Shown: positions 52,781 through 64,000 of the stretch, in pieces
Position numbering within the stretch: the stretch's first letter is position 1
How the letters are laid out: every line of letters starts with the position of its first letter
Assembly (NCBI GenBank): GCA_023846275.1
Contig: CM043872.1
Span: 31,238,670-31,302,669 of the forward strand
Origin: Vanilla planifolia
Taxonomy: Eukaryota > Streptophyta > Magnoliopsida > Asparagales > Orchidaceae
Reading direction: 5' to 3'
Length of the DNA: 64,000 nucleotides
The notes under the pieces: model-generated
What the model was told of the DNA's origin: nothing
What the model saw: the letters and a program-made list of their open reading frames with translations, nothing else
Databases searched by the model: none
Made by a program: the position numbers and the translations under genes

Positions 52781-54839
52781 TGTTGTTTTTAAATATTTTA
52801 TACTATTGTCAAAAATAGGTTCAATTGTCTTTAATACTTAAAAAATTTTCTTGATAATTATCACAGAGTATTTGTTTTATTTTATAGTTTGCATAATTTT
52901 TTTCATATTTGTAACTAGAATTAAATAACTTGTCAATATATGAGGCTAACAAAATATCAATTTTTTCGTTCATAATTATTGTAATATTCACATATTCTAA
53001 AACCGTTTATCATTTTTTATATTTTTTATATATAATATAATATGTGAATTATGTAGATGATAACCCCAAAAAATTGTGATATTTTAGGAGAAAGTTTGTT
53101 TTAATTGGCTCACCATTTGTCTTGATATTTGACGTTTGTTTAATTTAATAATATGTGACCAAAGTAAAAGTATTGTCATTATTGACGACTAGTAAAAAAT
53201 ACGTGCATTGTGAGTTTCATTTTTTTTTGTTTTCTTTTTTAAATTACAAAACCAATAAATAAAAAATGTTATATGTTTTACATTACTTTTGATTTTATGT
53301 GTATAATCAATTTTTTTTTAAAAAAAATATAAAATAGATAACATTAATATTTATACATTTCACTAATTCATGATAAATACAAAAATTTAGATAAATAAAT
53401 TTAATTGTAAATTTTGTTTTCTTCTTGATACACTTCATACTAGCTATTATTGTTGAAATAATTGTGATAGAAAATATATTTTTAAAAAATTTAAAAAAAT
53501 TTAAAAAATTCTAACTTAAATGAATTTATTAGTTTAAAAATGTTTTATAAAATAAAATTAAGTTAGTAGAGTCAATTTATTTTTTAAAAATAAATAATAT
53601 GATTATATTACATAATTTTCAAGATTATATTATTATAAAACTGTAATTTTTTTACTTAGCATATTATATATTGATACAACATATATTATATTTGGTTTCT
53701 ATGTCTTAAACATAAATTGTAATATATAATAGTTAATACATACTATATTTTTTATAAATAAATTTAATCATTAAAATTATTTTCATTGCATATATTTTAT
53801 GTCTTCTTTATTTTATTAAGAATAATAGTGATTCAAAAGAACAACAAGAAAAATCTAATATAAATAAATTAAAAAAACTTTTAAAAATAAATGAATTGAT
53901 TAACAAAGAATATTTTGAAAAATAAATATTATTTTACTACTTTTCTCAACAAATATAATGACAAAATATTTGTGAGAAACTATCTATACACATATCAATA
54001 ATTAGTTTTAGGAATTTTTTATAATGAAAATCTCTTTTTCTTCATGTGAATTATTCCTGAAGTTTTAGAAATTATATTATGTTTGATGGTTAAAAAAAGT
54101 TATGAAAATTATCGGATATATTTATGAATTTAAGATTCAATTGTAGTTAATATATTTAAAAAGTCATTATCAAAGGATATTAATAAAGACCACTGTACAT
54201 ACATTTTATCGTTTTTTTTAATTTAACTAAATAATCGATTAAAATTTAAAGAAAACTATAAATATTATGACCAATTTTTTATATTTTTATCGTGATCTAA
54301 TTTACAAAATTTCTTAAGTAAAATTACCCTTGTCGATTGTCTAATGATTTAGTAAGTATAATTGTATTATCAAAAAAAAAATTCTACACGATTTTTTGGG
54401 CAACTTTTAGTGTGTTATTAAATTAGTTTTTTTTATATTATGATATCGTGTTAGTCTCTAATTCTAACTATTGTATTTAGTTTTCGTTATAAATCTCCCA
54501 TATTTTCAAATTTTTATTTTTTTTCCTCTAAATAATATATATATATATACATATATTAATTTAGTTAATTTTTAATATTAAAATACAAAGGTACAATTAT
54601 ATTATATGATCGATATACAAACTAATATACACTCTTTACTTTTAATATATGTAAGAAATTTTAAATTTTTTGATTTTAAAATAAAACATTGAACTAATAA
54701 ATAATTAAAACAGGTATTTATCATAATACTTTGATTTAATATTCAAAGTAGAAAAAATAAAAAAATATGAGTATATATAAATATATTTTTTATTTTTCAA
54801 TTAATATTTTAGGATTTTATTTTTAAAATAAAAAATAAT

Positions 54840-57800
54840 ATATACGATAATATTTCTTTTAAGATTACCTTTTTATTTATATTTTTAAATAACAAAATTT
54901 TAAATAAGATTAGACTATATTTCTGCTAAAATAAAATATTCAAATGAATTTTTCTTCGTTCTCCATGTTATAAAAGTTAAATTAATATTTGATAAACTCT
55001 AATCATAAATATTTAAATTTGAAAAAAGGAAAAGTGATGTGCTTTTTATACGCGGAGAATCCTACAATTAAGTCGCATAAGAATAGATATTATTATATTA
55101 AGCCGCTCCGCATATAACGCTCTATGCGACCGTCCCTAAATTTGGCACCCGCTTCGATGGCAAATTTTCGCAGAAATCCATGATGGTTAGCCCACGCGTC
55201 TTACTGTTTTTTAGAGTCTGCATACATCTAATTATGCGGTCATATGCATACAATTTATCTTTCGTACGTGCGGGACATACTATAAATAAATAGAAGTATT
55301 TTGGCAAAAGAATGAACGGCTGTAAATAAATATATATTTTAATAACAATTATTGGGCATATCATATTAATTTTAGAGGGAAATTTGTGAGATAAATATAA
55401 TCTGCTCTTATATAAACAATGATATCATCTTATTTAAAAAAATAAAGCAATATTTACTATCTTATTTGAAAGAAATTATTCACAATAACAAATCAATTTT
55501 AATATTTTAGAAAATGAAAAAATTATTTTTTAAAACTCTTTAATTATATTTGGTCCGGTCCGGTCCGGTTCGATCCGGTCCGTTTCTGTCCGGTTCGATC
55601 CGGTCCGTTTCTGTCCGGTCCGGTCTGGGCTGGTTCGGTCTGCTCTGGTCTGGGCTGGGCTGGCTGGGCTGGGCTGGGCTCGGTCGCTGATATGTGCTGG
55701 CCTGGTCTGTCCGACCTGGCCCGGCCCGCCTGGCCTGGTCTTGCCATGTCTGGGTTGGGTCCGTCCGGCCTGTCGAACGTGGTGGATTGGATCCGGGATT
55801 GTGGCTATGCATGTTCCGGTCCGGTCCGGTCCGGTCCATTACGGTTCGGTCCGGCCCGATCCGGTCCGGTCCCTTCCGGTCCGGTCCGGCCCAGTTCGGT
55901 TCGGCCCGGTCCATTCCGGTCCGCTCTGGTTTTTTAAAATATAAATTTAAAAAATTTTATTATTTCTAAATAAAAATTAAGATTTTAAATTATTAAAAAA
56001 ATAAATAAAAAATAAAAAATATATCATACTGAAAAATCGAAACACTAAAAATATGTAAAATGAACGATTATTTTTAATAGTTATTTGCATTATTGAATTA
56101 TCAAAAAGGTATTTATTATAATTTTATTACATTTAATTGTTAAATTATTTTTTTTTTATATTTTGATATCATGTTAATTTACAATTTCATTTATTGTATT
56201 GAATTTTTATTATTTATGTAAAAGTTTTATTAAAGATGTAAAGTTTTTTTTAAATTAGGTAATAAATAAGGTTTTTATTATAGATATTTATATATAAAAG
56301 AGGCAAAAAAATTAATGAATAAGAAATTTTAATTTAAAATTAGTTTTTTAAAATAGATATTTAATAATTAATGTTATCTATTTAAATAGTTTTTTATATA
56401 ATTTTTAATCAAATATAAAATTGAATAGTGATTGGGTTTCTAATTAAACCTATTCAATTCTTTTTAAATGCTCTTTTTATGTATATGTAATATATTGTAT
56501 AAAATAGATAGTAATGTTATTTTTGAGAAATTTTGAAAGTTTATTTAATGATTGAGGCAATTTATGTAACTTTGCTCGACCCTATTAGATTAGGATCTAA
56601 AATAATTTGATCTCGTGAGGTGAGCGAGACAAGATTAAAACAAATATGATTACTTATGCTATATTATAATGTATTATATATATTTTTAAAATATTATTTT
56701 TATTTTCTTATTTTTAATGATTTTTTTTAAACTATTAAGTCTTTAATTTTATGTATACTTATGGTACGATTATTTAATAATATCGAAAAGTAAATTCTTT
56801 TTATATCTCATTTAATTTAATGATATTGAGTAAATATGTTTCGATATTGATTTTTAAAATTATATTTTATAATTTAAGATATTATTTTTCTAAATTAAAA
56901 TATTTGTTTGATTTTTGTAAATAAGAAATATCTATTTATGTGAAATTTATTTTGTTTTTTAGGTTTTTGTATTTTTGTTGTGAATAAAATAATATATTTG
57001 AAATTTTGATTGTTACATGCAACATTTTAATTGGGGAAGATCTTTAAACTTAAGAGTGAAGAGGTATTTAATTTTTTTTATTATAATATTTTAGTATGTT
57101 ATTGTTTAAATTTTTTTTTACACATTTGTTATCATATCATGTGTTTATTTTTTAAAAGATAATGTTTTATAGTATTATAGAATGTTAAAATAGATAAAAT
57201 AAATTTATTTATATGAAAAAAAGATAAAATAATAATAATAATAAATAATACTAAGATGATGATGATGATGATGATGATAATTAGGATGATGATAATGATA
57301 ACATTATAGTGAATATTAAGATTTTAAAAACAATTATATAATTTTACGATATCTCGAAGCCTCAGATAGTTGAGGAACTCAACGAAAACTTCATAGATCT
57401 TAAGAGATCTATTATAGATATTAAGTTATATGATTAGATATTTGATTTATTTTAAGAGAATAAGTCCAAAGAAATTAGAGATCTTAGAATTCGGAGTGTA
57501 GGGGATTGTGGTTTAAGGGAGAAGGGATAAGGAACAACAGATTAGAGATTAAGAATAAAGAGAGATTTTATGAAGTTTAAGATTAGGGACTAGAGGATTG
57601 GAGATTAGTGATTTAAGGATTAAAGAATAGAGATTAAGGATTAGATATAAATGATTAGGGATTAGGGATTTGGGATTAGGTGTTAAGGATTATAGATTAG
57701 GGATTAGGTATTAAGGATTATGAATTAGGGATTAAGGATTACGGATTAGAGATTTGGGATTATGTTGTTTTTAAATATTTTATACTATTGTCAAAAATAG

Positions 57801-59819
57801 GTTCAATTGTCTTTAATACTTAAAAAATTTTCTTGATAATTATCACAGAGTATTTGTTTTATTTTATAGTTTGCATAATTTTTTTCATATTTGTAACTAG
57901 AATTAAATAACTTGTCAATATATGAGGCTAACAAAATATCAATTTTTTCGTTCATAATTATTGTAATATTCACATATTCTAAAACCGTTTATCATTTTTT
58001 ATATTTTTTATATATAATATAATATGTGAATTATGTAGATGATAACCCCAAAAAATTGTGATATTTTAGGAGAAAGTTTGTTTTAATTGGCTCACCATTT
58101 GTCTTGATATTTGACGTTTGTTTAATTTAATAATATGTGACCAAAGTAAAAGTATTGTCATTATTGACGACTAGTAAAAAATACGTGCATTGTGAGTTTC
58201 ATTTTTTTTTGTTTTCTTTTTTAAATTACAAAACCAATAAATAAAAAATGTTATATGTTTTACATTACTTTTGATTTTATGTGTATAATCAATTTTTTTT
58301 TAAAAAAAATATAAAATAGATAACATTAATATTTATACATTTCACTAATTCATGATAAATACAAAAATTTAGATAAATAAATTTAATTGTAAATTTTGTT
58401 TTCTTCTTGATACACTTCATACTAGCTATTATTGTTGAAATAATTGTGATAGAAAATATATTTTTAAAAAATTTAAAAAAATTTAAAAAATTCTAACTTA
58501 AATGAATTTATTAGTTTAAAAATGTTTTATAAAATAAAATTAAGTTAGTAGAGTCAATTTATTTTTTAAAAATAAATAATATGATTATATTACATAATTT
58601 TCAAGATTATATTATTATAAAACTGTAATTTTTTTACTTAGCATATTATATATTGATACAACATATATTATATTTGGTTTCTATGTCTTAAACATAAATT
58701 GTAATATATAATAGTTAATACATACTATATTTTTTATAAATAAATTTAATCATTAAAATTATTTTCATTGCATATATTTTATGTCTTCTTTATTTTATTA
58801 AGAATAATAGTGATTCAAAAGAACAACAAGAAAAATCTAATATAAATAAATTAAAAAAACTTTTAAAAATAAATGAATTGATTAACAAAGAATATTTTGA
58901 AAAATAAATATTATTTTACTACTTTTCTCAACAAATATAATGACAAAATATTTGTGAGAAACTATCTATACACATATCAATAATTAGTTTTAGGAATTTT
59001 TTATAATGAAAATCTCTTTTTCTTCATGTGAATTATTCCTGAAGTTTTAGAAATTATATTATGTTTGATGGTTAAAAAAAGTTATGAAAATTATCGGATA
59101 TATTTATGAATTTAAGATTCAATTGTAGTTAATATATTTAAAAAGTCATTATCAAAGGATATTAATAAAGACCACTGTACATACATTTTATCGTTTTTTT
59201 TAATTTAACTAAATAATCGATTAAAATTTAAAGAAAACTATAAATATTATGACCAATTTTTTATATTTTTATCGTGATCTAATTTACAAAATTTCTTAAG
59301 TAAAATTACCCTTGTCGATTGTCTAATGATTTAGTAAGTATAATTGTATTATCAAAAAAAAAATTCTACACGATTTTTTGGGCAACTTTTAGTGTGTTAT
59401 TAAATTAGTTTTTTTTATATTATGATATCGTGTTAGTCTCTAATTCTAACTATTGTATTTAGTTTTCGTTATAAATCTCCCATATTTTCAAATTTTTATT
59501 TTTTTTCCTCTAAATAATATATATATATACATATATTAATTTAGTTAATTTTTAATATTAAAATACAAAGGTACAATTATATTATATGATCGATATACAA
59601 ACTAATATACACTCTTTACTTTTAATATATGTAAGAAATTTTAAATTTTTTGATTTTAAAATAAAACATTGAACTAATAAATAATTAAAACAGGTATTTA
59701 TCATAATACTTTGATTTAATATTCAAAGTAGAAAAAATAAAAAAATATGAGTATATATAAATATATTTTTTATTTTTCAATTAATATTTTAGGATTTTAT
59801 TTTTAAAATAAAAAATAAT
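54840..59819. repeat. Unit 12 (subtype B, youngest group, 4980 bp)
   Basis: Landmarks: minus ORF 55122-55364, GC block 55552-55929, GAT tract 57255-57302 (short), heptamer block 57512-57762 with the G variant. It carries T9A8, atacaaaaa and aaaacaggt. Near-identity to unit 11 implies a very recent duplication or conversion. Confidence 0.95.
55552..55929. repeat. GC-rich pentamer block, unit 12 (378 bp, B type)
   Basis: Identical in organisation to unit 11. Confidence 0.9.
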
Positions 59820-62800
59820 ATATACGATAATATTTCTTTTAAGATTACCTTTTTATTTATATTTTTAAATAACAAAATTTTAAATAAGATTAGACTATAT
59901 TTCTGCTAAAATAAAATATTCAAATGAATTTTTCTTCGTTCTCCATGTTATAAAAGTTAAATTAATATTTGATAAACTCTAATCATAAATATTTAAATTT
60001 GAAAAAAGGAAAAGTGATGTGCTTTTTATACGCGGAGAATCCTACAATTAAGTCGCATAAGAATAGATATTATTATATTAAGCCGCTCCGCATATAACGC
60101 TCTATGCGACCGTCCCTAAATTTGGCATCCGCTTCGATGGCAAATTTTCGCAGAAATCCATGATGGTTAGCCCACGCGTCTTACTGTTTTTTAGAGTCTG
60201 CATACATCTAATTATGCGGTCATATGCATACAATTTATCTTTCGTACGTGCGGGACATACTATAAATAAATAGAAGTATTTTGGCAAAAGAATGAACGGC
60301 TGTAAATAAATATATATTTTAATAACAATTATTGGGCATATCATATTAATTTTAGAGGGAAATTTGTGAGATAAATATAATCTGCTCTTATATAAACAAT
60401 GATATCATCTTATTTAAAAAAATAAAGCAATATTTACTATCTTATTTGAAAGAAATTATTCACAATAACAAATCAATTTTAATATTTTAGAAAATGAAAA
60501 AATTATTTTTTAAAACTCTTTAATTATATTTGGTCCGGTCCGGTCCGGTTCGATCCGGTCCGTTTCTGTCCGGTTCGATCCGGTCCGTTTCTGTCCGGTC
60601 CGGTCTGGGCTGGTTCGGTCTGCTCTGGTCTGGGCTGGGCTGGCTGGGCTGGGCTGGGCTCGGTCGCTGATATGTGCTGGCCTGGTCTGTCCGACCTGGC
60701 CCGGCCCGCCTGGCCTGGTCTTGCCATGTCTGGGTTGGGTCCGTCCGGCCTGTCGAACGTGGTGGATTGGATCCGGGATTGTGGCTATGCATGTTCCGGT
60801 CCGGTCCGGTCCGGTCCATTACGGTTCGGTCCGGCCCGATCCGGTCCGGTCCCTTCCGGTCCGGTCCGGCCCAGTTCGGTTCGGCCCGGTCCATTCCGGT
60901 CCGCTCTGGTTTTTTAAAATATAAATTTAAAAAATTTTATTATTTCTAAATAAAAATTAAGATTTTAAATTATTAAAAAAATAAATAAAAAATAAAAAAT
61001 ATATCATACTGAAAAATCGAAACACTAAAAATATGTAAAATGAACGATTATTTTTAATAGTTATTTGCATTATTGAATTATCAAAAAGGTATTTATTATA
61101 ATTTTATTACATTTAATTGTTAAATTATTTTTTTTTTATATTTTGATATCATGTTAATTTACAATTTCATTTATTGTATTGAATTTTTATTATTTATGTA
61201 AAAGTTTTATTAAAGATGTAAAGTTTTTTTTAAATTAGGTAATAAATAAGGTTTTTATTATAGATATTTATATATAAAAGAGGCAAAAAAATTAATGAAT
61301 AAGAAATTTTAATTTAAAATTAGTTTTTTAAAATAGATATTTAATAATTAATGTTATCTATTTAAATAGTTTTTTATATAATTTTTAATCAAATATAAAA
61401 TTGAATAGTGATTGGGTTTCTAATTAAACCTATTCAATTCTTTTTAAATGCTCTTTTTATGTATATGTAATATATTGTATAAAATAGATAGTAATGTTAT
61501 TTTTGAGAAATTTTGAAAGTTTATTTAATGATTGAGGCAATTTATGTAACTTTGCTCGACCCTATTAGATTAGGATCTAAAATAATTTGATCTCGTGAGG
61601 TGAGCGAGACAAGATTAAAACAAATATGATTACTTATGCTATATTATAATGTATTATATATATTTTTAAAATATTATTTTTATTTTCTTATTTTTAATGA
61701 TTTTTTTTAAACTATTAAGTCTTTAATTTTATGTATACTTATGGTACGATTATTTAATAATATCGAAAAGTAAATTCTTTTTATATCTCATTTAATTTAA
61801 TGATATTGAGTAAATATGTTTCGATATTGATTTTTAAAATTATATTTTATAATTTAAGATATTATTTTTCTAAATTAAAATATTTGTTTGATTTTTGTAA
61901 ATAAGAAATATCTATTTATGTGAAATTTATTTTGTTTTTTAGGTTTTTGTATTTTTGTTGTGAATAAAATAATATATTTGAAATTTTGATTGTTACATGC
62001 AACATTTTAATTGGGGAAGATCTTTAAACTTAAGAGTGAAGAGGTATTTAATTTTTTTTATTATAATATTTTAGTATGTTATTGTTTAAATTTTTTTTTA
62101 CACATTTGTTATCATATCATGTGTTTATTTTTTAAAAGATAATGTTTTATAGTATTATAGAATGTTAAAATAGATAAAATAAATTTATTTATATGAAAAA
62201 AAGATAAAATAATAATAATAATAAATAATACTAAGATGATGATGATGATGATGATGATAATTAGGATGATGATAATGATAACATTATAGTGAATATTAAG
62301 ATTTTAAAAACAATTATATAATTTTACGATATCTCGAAGCCTCAGATAGTTGAGGAACTCAACGAAAACTTCATAGATCTTAAGAGATCTATTATAGATA
62401 TTAAGTTATATGATTAGATATTTGATTTATTTTAAGAGAATAAGTCCAAAGAAATTAGAGATCTTAGAATTCGGAGTGTAGGGGATTGTGGTTTAAGGGA
62501 GAAGGGATAAGGAACAACAGATTAGAGATTAAGAATAAAGAGAGATTTTATGAAGTTTAAGATTAGGGACTAGAGGATTGGAGATTAGTGATTTAAGGAT
62601 TAAAGAATAGAGATTAAGGATTAGATATAAATGATTAGGGATTAGGGATTTGGGATTAGGTGTTAAGGATTATAGATTAGGGATTAGGTATTAAGGATTA
62701 TGAATTAGGGATTAAGGATTACGGATTAGAGATTTGGGATTATGTTGTTTTTAAATATTTTATACTATTGTCAAAAATAGGTTCAATTGTCTTTAATACT

Positions 62801-64000
62801 TAAAAAATTTTCTTGATAATTATCACAGAGTATTTGTTTTATTTTATAGTTTGCATAATTTTTTTCATATTTGTAACTAGAATTAAATAACTTGTCAATA
62901 TATGAGGCTAACAAAATATCAATTTTTTCGTTCATAATTATTGTAATATTCACATATTCTAAAACCGTTTATCATTTTTTATATTTTTTATATATAATAT
63001 AATATGTGAATTATGTAGATGATAACCCCAAAAAATTGTGATATTTTAGGAGAAAGTTTGTTTTAATTGGCTCACCATTTGTCTTGATATTTGACGTTTG
63101 TTTAATTTAATAATATGTGACCAAAGTAAAAGTATTGTCATTATTGACGACTAGTAAAAAATACGTGCATTGTGAGTTTCATTTTTTTTTGTTTTCTTTT
63201 TTAAATTACAAAACCAATAAATAAAAAATGTTATATGTTTTACATTACTTTTGATTTTATGTGTATAATCAATTTTTTTTTAAAAAAAATATAAAATAGA
63301 TAACATTAATATTTATACATTTCACTAATTCATGATAAATAAAAAAATTTAGATAAATAAATTTAATTGTAAATTTTGTTTTCTTCTTGATACACTTCAT
63401 ACTAGCTATTATTGTTGAAATAATTGTGATAGAAAATATATTTTTAAAAAATTTAAAAAAATTTAAAAAATTCTAACTTAAATGAATTTATTAGTTTAAA
63501 AATGTTTTATAAAATAAAATTAAGTTAGTAGAGTCAATTTATTTTTTAAAAATAAATAATATGATTATATTACATAATTTTCAAGATTATATTATTATAA
63601 AACTGTAATTTTTTTACTTAGCATATTATATATTGATACAACATATATTATATTTGGTTTCTATGTCTTAAACATAAATTGTAATATATAATAGTTAATA
63701 CATACTATATTTTTTATAAATAAATTTAATCATTAAAATTATTTTCATTGCATATATTTTATGTCTTCTTTATTTTATTAAGAATAATAGTGATTCAAAA
63801 GAACAACAAGAAAAATCTAATATAAATAAATTAAAAAAACTTTTAAAAATAAATGAATTGATTAACAAAGAATATTTTGAAAAATAAATATTATTTTACT
63901 ACTTTTCTCAACAAATATAATGACAAAATATTTGTGAGAAACTATCTATACACATATCAATAATTAGTTTTAGGAATTTTTTATAATGAAAATCTCTTTT
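59820..64000. repeat. Unit 13 (subtype B, partial, first 4181 bp)
   Basis: Landmarks: minus ORF 60102-60344, GC block 60532-60909, GAT tract 62235-62282 (short), heptamer block 62492-62742 with the G variant. Private base: T at 60128, which changes V73 to M in the 80-codon ORF. It has T9A8 combined with ataaaaaaattt, the pairing otherwise seen in units 5 and 7. The window ends about 800 bp before the expected unit end, so the array continues. Confidence 0.95.
60532..60909. repeat. GC-rich pentamer block, unit 13 (378 bp, B type)
   Basis: Same as units 10-12. It is the last GC block in the window. Confidence 0.9.

Larger units (their letters stand above)
49858..54839. repeat. Unit 11 (subtype B, youngest group, 4982 bp)
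   Basis: Landmarks: minus ORF 50140-50382, GC block 50570-50947, GAT tract 52273-52320 (short), heptamer block 52530-52780. It is the first unit with G at 52539 (aagggagaagg for aagggataagg), shared with units 12 and 13. The only difference I found from unit 12 is one extra TA dinucleotide. Confidence 0.95.
1..64000. repeat. Macrosatellite: tandem array of ~4.98-kb units
   Basis: The phrase atatacgataatatttcttt recurs at 1, 4973, 9970, 14968, 19964, 24932, 29932, 34895, 39875, 44855, 49858, 54840 and 59820, always in the same orientation and followed by the same sequence. Unit lengths are 4972, 4997, 4998, 4996, 4968, 5000, 4963, 4980, 4980, 5003, 4982 and 4980 bp, with a thirteenth cut by the window end. 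No unique sequence separates the units. The chosen start is arbitrary, since the true unit junction cannot be defined inside a continuous array. Each copy has its own variant combination, which argues against a simple assembly duplication of a single copy. Long-unit satellites are known from plant centromeric and other heterochromatic regions; the location here is unknown. Confidence 0.98.

Noticed and set aside
1-64000. LTR retrotransposon array (unit as an LTR or solo element)
   Set aside because: No primer-binding site, polypurine tract, TG...CA ends, target duplications, gag or pol were seen; units abut without any boundary.
1-64000. Ribosomal DNA intergenic spacer array
   Set aside because: No 18S, 5.8S, 25S or 5S sequence is present anywhere in the ~5-kb unit.

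Overview
The whole window is one uninterrupted head-to-tail tandem array of a long repeat unit of about 4.98 kb. It holds 12 complete units and the first 4,181 bases of a thirteenth. The array runs past both window edges, so neither boundary is seen. Complete units are 4,963 to 5,003 bp long. They differ at a few dozen single bases, some homopolymer lengths and a handful of 5 to 33 bp indels. This is a macrosatellite, and I can support no conventional protein-coding gene, tRNA, rRNA, CRISPR array or intact transposon in it.

The organism is eukaryotic, most probably a flowering plant. The reasons are the long satellite, the very AT-rich non-coding background, diverged GGTCC/GGTTC pentanucleotide clusters of a kind common in plant DNA, and a degenerate heptamer block resembling the plant telomere repeat TTTAGGG. 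This is inference, because no diagnostic gene is present. Satellites with units of several kilobases are known from some plant centromeres (potato, for example), but nothing here proves a centromeric position.

Each unit has the same layout (unit 1 coordinates): AT-rich start (1-195); a moderate-GC, CpG-containing island with inverted repeats and an 80-codon minus-strand ORF (about 196-525); AT-rich spacer; a GC-rich pentanucleotide block with a G-quadruplex motif (713-1060); AT-rich DNA with a perfect 10-bp-arm hairpin (1550-1590); a GAT/AAT trinucleotide tract followed by a decayed acidic reading frame (2386-2682); a GATTAGG/GATTAAG heptamer-like block (2664-2914); and about 2 kb of AT-rich DNA with homopolymers, phased A-tracts and a TA microsatellite (2915-4972).

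Shared variants divide the array. Units 1-4 form one subtype and units 8-13 another. Units 5-8 alternate A-B-A-B over the first kilobase, as if a two-unit (about 10 kb) block had been duplicated. Downstream markers switch state independently along the array, which points to unequal exchange or gene conversion. Units 11-13 are nearly identical and look like the youngest amplification. No genes work together here. The interest lies in array evolution and in the possible structural or transcriptional role of the GC-rich, CpG-retaining islands that recur every 5 kb.
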